From assembly GCF_028368935.1 (NCBI RefSeq), contig NZ_JAQNDK010000002.1, forward strand, positions 930,001 through 994,000: a DNA stretch of 64,000 nt, read 5' to 3'. Position 1 is the first letter of the stretch, and every line of letters begins with the position of its first letter. The position numbers were made by a program, and so were the translations under genes. Shown here in pieces: positions 48,358-56,005 of the stretch. The notes beneath the pieces were generated by a model. That model saw only the letters and a program-made list of their open reading frames with translations. It was not told the DNA's origin and made no database searches. The stretch comes from Sorangium aterium. Lineage in GTDB: Bacteria; Myxococcota_A; Polyangia; Polyangiales; Polyangiaceae.

Positions 48358-49863
48358 CTACCTGGAGAGCCAGACGGTGTACGCGTGCGGCATGAACGGC
48401 GCGTCGTCGGGATCGAACGGGAGGCTCCGGATCATGCTCCCCGCGTTGACGCCCACGATGAGCAGCCCGGAGAGCCCGTCGAGCCCCACCACCGTGCGCT
48501 GCGCGCGGCTACTTCCGAAGACGCCGGCCACGTCGACGCGGCCGGCCTCGGCGCCCTGCTTGTCGACCTTCACGATCGCCCAGCGGAACAGCGCGGGCAG
48601 CTCCCAGTCGGCCACGAAGGTGATCTCCGCCGTCTTGAGGTCCGGCCGAGCGGCCGCGTTCTCGGCCGAGAGATCGAGCCAGAGATAGGTCGCGCCGGTC
48701 GGCTCGATCGGGCGCAGGGGCGCGACCCGCCGCGGGAGCGTGGCGTAAGGCAGCGACCACTCGAAGCGAACCCGGCCGAAATCGCCGAAGCGCTCGGCGT
48801 CGGAGAGGTGCGCGCCGTCGCTGCGGCTGCCGAGGAACGCTCGCGCGACGGCGAACTCGAGGAGCAGGTCGTCGAGGTCCTCGCCGCGGGATCGGAGGGA
48901 CGCCCGGAGCGCATCGAAGGTGTCGGGCTCGGCGTCGAAGCGCGCCGCCCCCGCGGGCGTGGCCTGCGCCGCGATGGCGAGCAGCGACGTGGCGATCTGC
49001 GCGGGCGCCCCGGTGCCGTACGCGTCGTCGAGGTACCACGGAAAGAGCAGGCCGCCGTCGAGCGCGCCGAGCGCCGCGCCGGTGAGCGCCCGCTCGGGCG
49101 CGCGCTGGAAGGCGTCGACCGCGGCGAGCTCCTCGGCCGCGCAGGGCGCCGCGATGGCGGCGAGGTAGCTCGCCGTCATCGCGATCGCGCCCTGCTCCGC
49201 CCCTGCGTCGAGGCGCATGGCGATGGCGTGCGCGAGCGCGTAGGCCGCGTCGGACGCGCTCGCGCACCCGCCGCCCTCTGGCGCTGCGATGATGGCGAAC
49301 GCGCTCGCGGCGTCGAACCGCTCCCCGAGCGCCCGCGGGTCGTACCCCACGCGCATCGGGCCGCGGCGCGGGCCGCGCTCCAGGTAGAGATCGTACGATG
49401 GGCCGCCGCCCCACGCGCCATCGGGGAGCGGGCGCGGCAGACCGAGCGCGTCGTAGGCCCGCATCGCGGCCTCCAGGTGGGTGAGGCTCTCGAGGAGGGC
49501 GGCGCCGGGGACGTCCGCGGGCGCGTGCACGCAGACCGGCAGCGTGAAGGAGCAAGCGCGCTGCGAGGCCTCGCGGGCGTCGCGCTCGTCCGGGCGCTTC
49601 ACCGGCGAGACCACGGGTCGGCCCGCGGCCGGCGGGGCGGCGGCCGCGGAGGCGCTGTCGTCGGGGGGCGCCCCGGCCTGCGCGCTCGTGATGGGCGAGG
49701 GCGGAGCGGGCGAAGGCGCGTCCGGCGCGCGCGCTGCTGCCGCGGGGGGGCCGCCGAGGGCCGCGGCCAGCGCGAGGACCGCCAGCGCACAGGGAGCCTT
49801 GCGTCGCAGCGCGGGCGCTCGCTCCGGTCGCGTGGCTGGGGCGTGTGTGGGGAACGGTCTCAT
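48358..49863 (-). CDS. Hypothetical exported protein
   Basis: A 501-residue protein with an N-terminal signal sequence (APCALAVLALAAALGGPPAAAA) after a basic, Pro-rich start. A low-complexity Ala/Pro linker (residues 45-105) is followed by a folded part with Cys residues (ACSFTLPVCVHAP) and a repeating alpha pattern (AYALAHAIAMRLDAGAEQGAI). The C-terminal 150 residues are beta-rich. No catalytic motif is recognised. It may be an extracytoplasmic surface or periplasmic protein. Confidence 0.68.
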   Translation of the reverse strand: MRPFPTHAPATRPERAPALRRKAPCALAVLALAAALGGPPAAAARAPDAPSPAPPSPITSAQAGAPPDDSASAAAAPPAAGRPVVSPVKRPDERDAREASQRACSFTLPVCVHAPADVPGAALLESLTHLEAAMRAYDALGLPRPLPDGAWGGGPSYDLYLERGPRRGPMRVGYDPRALGERFDAASAFAIIAAPEGGGCASASDAAYALAHAIAMRLDAGAEQGAIAMTASYLAAIAAPCAAEELAAVDAFQRAPERALTGAALGALDGGLLFPWYLDDAYGTGAPAQIATSLLAIAAQATPAGAARFDAEPDTFDALRASLRSRGEDLDDLLLEFAVARAFLGSRSDGAHLSDAERFGDFGRVRFEWSLPYATLPRRVAPLRPIEPTGATYLWLDLSAENAAARPDLKTAEITFVADWELPALFRWAIVKVDKQGAEAGRVDVAGVFGSSRAQRTVVGLDGLSGLLIVGVNAGSMIRSLPFDPDDAPFMPHAYTVWLSR

Positions 49864-50150
49864 GGGGAGCGCAACAGGGTTCCGGAGGCCCGCTGGCGAG
49901 TCTGCCGCCGGCGGCTCCGCGCTAGCTCATCGCACGAGCGACCGCCCTTGCCCATGCTCGCCAACGTCGGTCTTGCGCCCCCCCGCCCCGCTGGCCCGCG
50001 CCTGCAGGGCCCCGGCGGCGGCGTGGCTCCCCTCGTTCCAGCGCGGGAATGCGGGGGTGTCTTGACCCCGGTCTCACCGAATCGAACTCCTGGTATCCTT
50101 TGCGCCCCTCGCCCGCCTCCCGGGCGGGGGCGAAAGCCCAGGACGGTTCA

Positions 50151-50693
50151 ATGACCCATCCGCTCCACGACATCTTGCTCCCCGACAGCCGACACGACTT
50201 CTTCCCCGTGGTGATCGAGATCCCGAAAGGATCGAAGTGCAAGTATGAGCTCGACAAGAAGACCGGGCTCTTGATGCTCGATCGCGTGCTCTACTCGTCC
50301 GTGCACTACCCGGCCAATTACGGCTTCATCCCCCAGACACACGCCGGCGACGGCGACCCGCTCGACGTCCTCGTCATCATGCAGGAGCCGGTCGTGCCGC
50401 TCACGATCGTGAGGGCGCGCGCCATCGGCGGCTTCTTCATGCGCGACGACAAGGGCGTCGACGACAAGATCATCGCGGTTGCCGTCGACGACCCCTCCGT
50501 GGCCCATTACCTGACCCACGAGGAGCTCCCGCCGCACGTGACCAAGGAGCTCATGCGGTTCTTCATCGACTACAAGACGCTCGAGAACAAGCTCGCAGAG
50601 GTAGATACGATGTACGACAGGAACCGCGCCCTGGAGGTCATCGAGGAGTCCGTCGCGAGCTATCGCTCGATCAGCGCCTGGTCCAAGGGCTGA
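50151..50693 (+). CDS. ppa: Inorganic pyrophosphatase
   Basis: A 180-residue soluble family I pyrophosphatase. The signature [10 protein letters not shown], with the metal-binding aspartates, is at about 63-72. [17 protein letters not shown] and [11 protein letters not shown] are also present. It hydrolyses pyrophosphate to drive biosynthetic reactions. The ATG at 50151 has AGGA about 10 bases upstream; the frame is open to 50049, but [10 protein letters not shown] is the expected start. A TATCCT element at 50095 may be the -10. The gene is followed by 589 bases without a clear gene. Confidence 0.96.
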   Translation: MTHPLHDILLPDSRHDFFPVVIEIPKGSKCKYELDKKTGLLMLDRVLYSSVHYPANYGFIPQTHAGDGDPLDVLVIMQEPVVPLTIVRARAIGGFFMRDDKGVDDKIIAVAVDDPSVAHYLTHEELPPHVTKELMRFFIDYKTLENKLAEVDTMYDRNRALEVIEESVASYRSISAWSKG

Positions 50694-50851
50694 CGCGGCT
50701 GGCCCTGGGGGGGGCCGGTTGCAGCGGCGCATGGATGGATCGCGGAAGCGGTGGATCGCCCTTCCTGGACCCCTCGGCGTCCACCCCTCGCAACCTTCGA
50801 AAAAATCCAGAAACCGGGCACAGCGGCGCCAGGTAACCCCGCGAGAACACT

Positions 50852-50867
50852 CGGCACGAGGGTTGCT
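50852..50867 (+). promoter_or_regulatory. Sigma-54 promoter of the DUF1592/DUF1552 cluster
   Basis: CGGCACGAGGGTTGCT: the -24 GG at 50853-50854 and the -12 GC at 50865-50866 are spaced by exactly 10 bases. It matches TGGCACGNNNNTTGCW at every position but the first. Predicted start near 50878, giving a leader of about 405 bases before the ATG at 51283. Confidence 0.75.
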
Positions 50868-51128
50868 TAACCGCTTCTTGTGGATCGCTTCTCGACGCTC
50901 ATGGACGACGAAGGCCTTGCCCAGCGGCTCGCCCAGAGCCCTGAGGTCGAAACGCGCCTGGCGATCCAGCGGCTCCGGTTCGACCTCGGATCCGGTGGGA
51001 GGTCGAGCTCCCTGGCGTGGCGGGTGACACCGTGAATCGGCTCGACGCGGAGCGTCGAACTCGACTTCGCTCCGAGGAGAGCCACCAAGGGCCCACCATG
51101 ACGCATGCAGGCGAGCGGGCAGGGCAAA

Positions 51129-51152
51129 GACGCTGAAAACGACGCTGAAAAC
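51129..51152. repeat. Tandem 12-bp repeat
   Basis: gacgctgaaaac occurs twice without a gap, followed by gattcg. It lies 131 bases before the DUF1592 start, inside the predicted leader. Confidence 0.7.
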
Positions 51153-51282
51153 GATTCGAACGCGGCGACGCAATCAACTCAAACAACGCACATGACGCGG
51201 ACGATTCGGTGACAGGCCATTGAAGCGCGCGGGTATGCGCATGGATTATCGGGGCGACACCGCTTGATCGGGGCTTGACAAC

Positions 51283-53100
51283 ATGAGAGACATCAGCTTT
51301 TCTCAAGCAATGATGAGCACGCTTAATAGCTTAGTTTCGGCGAAAGCGTGTCGCCGCTACTCCGCAGTGGCGCTTCTCCTCGCCGGCCCGCTCGGTTGCT
51401 TGGGCAACCTCGGCAATCCCGACGGGACGCCCTCCGAGACCAGTAGCAGCGGCAACGGCAGCGGCAGCGGCAGCAGCAGCAGCGGCGGCGACGCCGGCGG
51501 CCCGCCGATCGGCGATCCGCCGGACATGCCCACGGAGATCCCGGATGTGTCGCACTGCGAGGTCGCGGACAAGAGCACCCCGGGCCCGCGCGTGGTGCGT
51601 CGCCTGACGGTGGATCAATTCGAGGCCACTGTCCGCGATCTCTTCAAGGACCAGAGCGTCGCCCTCCCGAGCATCTTCAATGATCCGCAGGTGCTCGGGT
51701 TCACGGCCGACGCGAACGCGCTGGTGATTCGCGACCTGACGGCCCAGCAGATCATGGATTGGGCCGAGACGACCGCCGACTGGGCGGTGACGAACAAGCT
51801 CTCCAGCATCACCACGGCCTCGTGCAGGACCATGGATGCGAGCTGCCGGACCGAGTTCATCCGCGACTTCGGCCGCCGCGCGTTCCGCGACAAGCTCACG
51901 GACGAGCGCGTCGCGTCCTACGACGCGCTGTTCGGGGCGGAGAAGTCGTTCGAGGACGGCGCCAAGGTGGTCGTGGGCGCCATGCTCCAGTCGCCGTACT
52001 TCCTCTACCGCCACGAGATCGGGACCGATGCGAACGGGTCGGGCATCTACGAGCTCACCCCGCACGAGATCGCGAGCAACCTCTCGTACTTGCTGACCGG
52101 GACCATGCCGGACGAGGCCCTGCTGCAGGCCGCCGACGCGGCCGCCGCCCAGGGCGCCAACCTGACCAGCGAGCAGATCGCGCAGCACGCGCTGCGCCTG
52201 CTGGAGGACTCGGCGACCAGGCCGCTCGCCGAGAAGGAGATGATGCGGTTCATGCGCGGCTGGCTCCAGCTGAACCGCCTCGTCACCGCGGTGAAGGACA
52301 ACACGATCTTCGATCTCACGGACGCCCTGCGCAAGGACATGATGGCCGAGACGCAGGCGCTCGTCGTGGACACCGCGTTCAACCAGAACGGCACGTTCGC
52401 CAACCTCCTGCAGGCGGACTACACGTTCATCAACGCCAGCCTGGGTACGCACTACGGCATCAGCGGCGCCGGGGGCACCGAGCTGACGAAGGTGACGCTC
52501 ACCCCAGGGCAGCGCGACGGGGGCATCCTGGCCCACGGCAGCTTCCTGACGGGGCATGGCAGCGCGAAGCTGTCCTCGCCGACCCAGCGCGGCAAGATGG
52601 TCCGCACGCGCCTCCTCTGCCAGCCGCTCGATCCCCCGCCGCCCGGCGTGGATCCGAACGTCAAGCCCCTGGGGACCCCGGCGACCACGCGCGAGATGGT
52701 CGAGCAGCACACGAAGGCCGAGTATTGCGCGGGCTGCCACAAGTTCACCGACAAGATCGGCGTCGGCTTCGAGCACTACGACACGTTCGGTCGGTGGCGG
52801 AATGACGAGAGCGGGATCCCCGTCGACGTGACCGGTACGGTCGTCGAGCCGCCCAGCGGCGAAGATTTCAATTTCAACGGCGTGGCCGAGCTGGCCGACT
52901 ACCTCGCGGCGAGCGAGGACGTCAAGGCGTGCATGGTCCGTTACTGGTCGTACTACGCGTTCGGCGGCACCTGGGAGCAGGACGGATGCACGTACGAGGA
53001 GGTCCAGGAGGACGCCGCGAAGGACGAGTTCCGTCTCAAGAGCGTGTGGCTCGCGCTGACCCGCGCGCCGCACTTCACCCGCAGAGTTCAAGGTCCGTGA
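51283..53100 (+). CDS. DUF1592-family lipoprotein with c-type heme motif
   Basis: A 605-residue lipoprotein (lipobox AGPLGC, C39), followed by a Ser/Gly-rich linker. The rest matches the DUF1595-1592-1588-1585 architecture shared by myxobacteria and planctomycetes (RRLTVDQFEATVRDLF, QSPYFLYRHEIG, LTPHEIASNLSYLL, GSFLTGHGSAKLSSPTQRG). It includes a CxxCH heme-binding motif, CAGCH at 482-486. Such proteins pair with DUF1552 proteins and are thought to be surface redox or degradative systems; no activity is established. A start at 51310 or 51313 (MMSTLNSL) is also possible, as no clear Shine-Dalgarno sequence exists at 51283. Confidence 0.88.
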   Translation: MRDISFSQAMMSTLNSLVSAKACRRYSAVALLLAGPLGCLGNLGNPDGTPSETSSSGNGSGSGSSSSGGDAGGPPIGDPPDMPTEIPDVSHCEVADKSTPGPRVVRRLTVDQFEATVRDLFKDQSVALPSIFNDPQVLGFTADANALVIRDLTAQQIMDWAETTADWAVTNKLSSITTASCRTMDASCRTEFIRDFGRRAFRDKLTDERVASYDALFGAEKSFEDGAKVVVGAMLQSPYFLYRHEIGTDANGSGIYELTPHEIASNLSYLLTGTMPDEALLQAADAAAAQGANLTSEQIAQHALRLLEDSATRPLAEKEMMRFMRGWLQLNRLVTAVKDNTIFDLTDALRKDMMAETQALVVDTAFNQNGTFANLLQADYTFINASLGTHYGISGAGGTELTKVTLTPGQRDGGILAHGSFLTGHGSAKLSSPTQRGKMVRTRLLCQPLDPPPPGVDPNVKPLGTPATTREMVEQHTKAEYCAGCHKFTDKIGVGFEHYDTFGRWRNDESGIPVDVTGTVVEPPSGEDFNFNGVAELADYLAASEDVKACMVRYWSYYAFGGTWEQDGCTYEEVQEDAAKDEFRLKSVWLALTRAPHFTRRVQGP

Positions 53101-53151
53101 CCCCACGGCTGCAACCCAAGAACAGATCGGTAGCGAGTGAAAGGATCGGTC

Positions 53152-54477
53152 ATGCGCAGCCACAGTCGTAGGAAGTTTCTCAAGGGTGTCGGGGCCAGCC
53201 TGGGGGCCAGCCTTCTGTTCTCTCCCTTCTATGATTCCATCGCCAACGCGGCTCCCGGGAAGAAGCCGAAGCGGCTCCTGATCTTCTTCACGATGGGGAC
53301 GGCCCCCTCGATCTGGAAGCCCAAGAGCGTCTCCGGCGAGACCCCCACGTTCAGCGAGTCCACCTCGCCGCTCGAGGAGGTGAAGGAGCACATCGTGATG
53401 CTGGACGGCCTCCCCAGCGGGAGCCCCAGCAACAACCACGGGTCCGCCGACGGCCTCACCGGGATGGGCTATTACAGCAACGGCCCCTACGGGTTGATCT
53501 CGGTCGACCAGTACATCGTCGAGAAGCTGAAGGGCAGCGGGCTGTCGACGCCCATCCCCTCGCTCCTGCTCGGCGCCGCCGTCGAGGGCGGCAAGACGGG
53601 GTTCTACAAGGGGACCAACCTGTCGCCGATCGCCTCCCCCACGTCCGCCTACTCGACCGTGTTCACGGGCTTCACGCCGTCCAACAACCAAGGCAGCAAC
53701 GACAACGGCGCCGCCGAGGCCCTGCTGAAGCGGCGCAAGAGCGTCCTCGACAACCTCACGAAAGAGCTCACGTCGCTCAAGGGAAACCTGGGGAAGGAGC
53801 AGCAGTACAAGCTGGATCTGCACCTCGAGTCGATCCGCCAGCTCGAGCAGCGGCTCTCGAACACGATGACCCCGGGAGGCGGAGGAGGAGGGACGGGCGC
53901 CTGCTCCGTCCCGGCATCGCCGAACGGCGACATGACCAATGGCTTGAAGGCCAACCAGCTTCATCTGGATATCATCGTCGGCGCGTTCGCGTGCGATATC
54001 ACCCGCGTCGCGGCGATCCAGTGGGGCTCGGATCAGATGATGAACGCGAACCTGAGCGAGATCGGCCTCGCCGGTGAGGAGCATAACGGTATGATCCACA
54101 CCGGCGCCCCCGCGCACCTCGACCTGATCAAGCTCGAGAAGTGGCTGCACCAGCAGTTCGTCGGCGTCATCAAGAAGCTGAAGGCGACGCCCGAGGCCGA
54201 CGGCTCCGGGACGCTCCTCGACAACACGCTGGTCGCCTGGTGCCGCGACATGGGCGACGCGCCGAACCACACCCAGAACGAGATGAAGTTCGTCCTGGCG
54301 AGCGGCAACGGCGGCTATCTGAAGACGGCCCCTGGCGGCCGTTTCATCAAGAGCGGCGAGCGGCACGAGCGCGTGCTGCTCAGCCTGTGCGACGCGATGG
54401 GCGTCACGGACTTCTCCGGCTTCGGGGATCCGGCTCTGGGCAGCAAGACGCCGCTCCCCGGCATCGCCGCGACCTGA
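53152..54477 (+). CDS. DUF1552-family Tat-exported protein (first paralogue)
   Basis: A 441-residue protein beginning MRSHSRRKFLKGVGASLGAS, a twin-arginine (Tat) signal with SRRKFLK. This implies export in folded form, usually with a bound cofactor. The mature part matches DUF1552 (RLLIFFTMGTAPSIW, SETPTFSESTSPL-like, VLLDGLPSG, GTLLDNTLVAWCRDMGD, HNENEMKFVLA-like), which belongs to the alkaline-phosphatase/sulfatase-like superfamily but lacks an obvious nucleophile. AAAGGA lies 6 bases before the ATG at 53152; a GTG at 53137 is also in frame. It follows the DUF1592 gene by 51 bases. Confidence 0.9.
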   Translation: MRSHSRRKFLKGVGASLGASLLFSPFYDSIANAAPGKKPKRLLIFFTMGTAPSIWKPKSVSGETPTFSESTSPLEEVKEHIVMLDGLPSGSPSNNHGSADGLTGMGYYSNGPYGLISVDQYIVEKLKGSGLSTPIPSLLLGAAVEGGKTGFYKGTNLSPIASPTSAYSTVFTGFTPSNNQGSNDNGAAEALLKRRKSVLDNLTKELTSLKGNLGKEQQYKLDLHLESIRQLEQRLSNTMTPGGGGGGTGACSVPASPNGDMTNGLKANQLHLDIIVGAFACDITRVAAIQWGSDQMMNANLSEIGLAGEEHNGMIHTGAPAHLDLIKLEKWLHQQFVGVIKKLKATPEADGSGTLLDNTLVAWCRDMGDAPNHTQNEMKFVLASGNGGYLKTAPGGRFIKSGERHERVLLSLCDAMGVTDFSGFGDPALGSKTPLPGIAAT

Positions 54478-54495
54478 CACCGAGGGCGCGAGGCC

Positions 54496-54539
54496 GCTCG
54501 CCGCGACAGGTGCGCCCCCACGCACCTGTCGCGGCGAGC
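54496..54539. terminator. Perfect 19-bp stem-loop between the DUF1552 paralogues
   Basis: Arms gctcgccgcgacaggtgcg (54496-54514) and its exact complement (54521-54539) enclose the 6-base loop ccccca. It is by far the longest perfect stem I found in the window, and it starts 18 bases after the first paralogue's stop codon. There is no T run. It could attenuate, terminate or stabilise the mRNA between the two genes. Confidence 0.75.
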
Positions 54540-54577
54540 TCCGTTGGCGCGAGATCGGTAGCGTGAAAGGGTCGTTC

Positions 54578-55867
54578 ATGCGCAGTCATCGTCGTAGAGA
54601 TTTCCTCAAGGGGCTGGGGGCCAGCGTCGGGGCCGGCTTCTTGTTCACCCCCTTCCTCGACTCCATCGCCGAGGCGGCGCCCGGGCGGAAGCCCAAGCGG
54701 CTCCTTTTGTTCTGTACGATGGGGACCGCGCCATCGATCTGGAAGCCCACGAGCGTCTCCGGCGAGACCCCCACGTTCAGCGAGTCGACGTCGCCGCTCG
54801 CCGACGTGAAGCAGCACGTCGTGCTCGTGGACGGCCTCCCCAGCGGGAATCCGGGGAACAACCACGGCGCGCCCGACGCCCTGACGGGGCTCGGCTTCAG
54901 CGACCCCGCCAAGCTGATCTCCGTCGACCAGTTCATCGCGGACAAGCTGATCGCCGCCGGCACGAAGACGCAGATCCCCTCGCTCTTGCTCGGGGCCGAG
55001 AGCACGGTGAACGGCGGGAGATCGCCGTATTATCGCAAGGACAACCTGCCGGGCATCGCCTCTCCGACGTCCGCCTATTCCACCCTGTTCGGCTCGGCGA
55101 TCCCGTCGAACACCTCCTCCGACGACCTCTTGCGCCGTCGCAAGAGCGTCCTCGATCACCTCAAGAACGAGATCAAGGCGCTCGAGGGGAACCTCGGCTC
55201 CGAGCAGAAGTACAAGCTGGAGCTGCACATCGATTCGATCCGGCAGATCGAGGAGCGGCTGTCCAACACCTCGTCCGGCCAGACCGGCGGCTGCAGCGTG
55301 CCGACGAAGCCCGCCACCGATCCGGCCAACCCGCTCCAGGCCAACCTGCTCCACATGGATCTCCTCGTCGGCGCGTTCGCGTGCGACATCACCCGGGTCG
55401 GCGCGATCCAGTGGGGCTCGGATCAGGCCATGAACGTCGATCTCCAGGACATCGGGCTGAAGGGCGACGAGCACGGCGCCATGATCCACACCGGGGCGCC
55501 GGCGCACCTCGACCTGATCAAGCTCGAGAAGTGGCTGTCGCAGCGGTTCGTCGACCTCATCAACAAGCTGAAGGCGATCCCGGAGGCCGACGGCTCCGGG
55601 ACGCTCTTCGACAACACGCTGATCGCGTGGTGCCGCGACATGGGCGACTCGCCGAACCACAACCAGAACGAGATGAAGTTCGTCCTGGCAAGCGGCGAAG
55701 GCGGCTATCTGAAGACGGCCCCTGGCGGCCGCTACATCAAGAGCGGCGAGCGGCACGAGCGCGTGCTGCTCAGCCTGTGTGACGCGATGGGCGTCACGGA
55801 CTTCGCGGGCTTCGGCGATCCGAACCTGCGGTCCAAGTCGCCGCTCCCGGGCCTCTCGGCCAGCTGA
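54578..55867 (+). CDS. DUF1552-family Tat-exported protein (second paralogue)
   Basis: A 429-residue protein, beginning MRSHRRRDFLKGLGASVGAG (Tat signal RRRDFLK). It is closely related to the preceding gene along its whole length, with shared blocks such as VSGETPTFSESTSPL, IASPTSAYST, GAFACDITRV and SGERHERVLLSLCDAMGVTD. The differences are mainly a shorter middle region. The leader gatcggtagcg..gtgaaagg is also duplicated, so the gene arose by a tandem duplication including its ribosome-binding site (AAAGGG). The N-terminal GTG at 54563 is an in-frame alternative start. Confidence 0.9.
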   Translation: MRSHRRRDFLKGLGASVGAGFLFTPFLDSIAEAAPGRKPKRLLLFCTMGTAPSIWKPTSVSGETPTFSESTSPLADVKQHVVLVDGLPSGNPGNNHGAPDALTGLGFSDPAKLISVDQFIADKLIAAGTKTQIPSLLLGAESTVNGGRSPYYRKDNLPGIASPTSAYSTLFGSAIPSNTSSDDLLRRRKSVLDHLKNEIKALEGNLGSEQKYKLELHIDSIRQIEERLSNTSSGQTGGCSVPTKPATDPANPLQANLLHMDLLVGAFACDITRVGAIQWGSDQAMNVDLQDIGLKGDEHGAMIHTGAPAHLDLIKLEKWLSQRFVDLINKLKAIPEADGSGTLFDNTLIAWCRDMGDSPNHNQNEMKFVLASGEGGYLKTAPGGRYIKSGERHERVLLSLCDAMGVTDFAGFGDPNLRSKSPLPGLSAS

Positions 55868-56005
55868 GGCGGCGCACGCGCCGCTCCCCGGCGCGCGCGC
55901 TCCGGTTTTCCCCGCGACTCCCGCGTCGCGCGCGCCCGGGCGCGCGCTGCCTCGGGCGCACGCCGCCGTCGACCCTCGTCCCGCGCCCGGCGTACACTGG
56001 TCACC

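Larger units (their letters stand above)
50694..51282. other. Long intergenic region before the DUF1592/DUF1552 cluster
   Basis: 589 bases. It holds a near-consensus sigma-54 promoter (50852-50867), an unsupported 44-codon plus-strand frame at 50901-51035 and a tandem 12-bp repeat (51129-51152). From about 51100 on it is noticeably more AT-rich than the neighbouring genes, suiting a regulatory leader. Minus-strand frames here are Arg/Ser-rich and not believable. Confidence 0.5.

Noticed and set aside
50899-51306. A 135-codon minus-strand frame before the DUF1592 gene
   Set aside because: Ser/Arg/Pro-rich, no domain, and it overlaps the promoter and start of the well-supported plus-strand gene.
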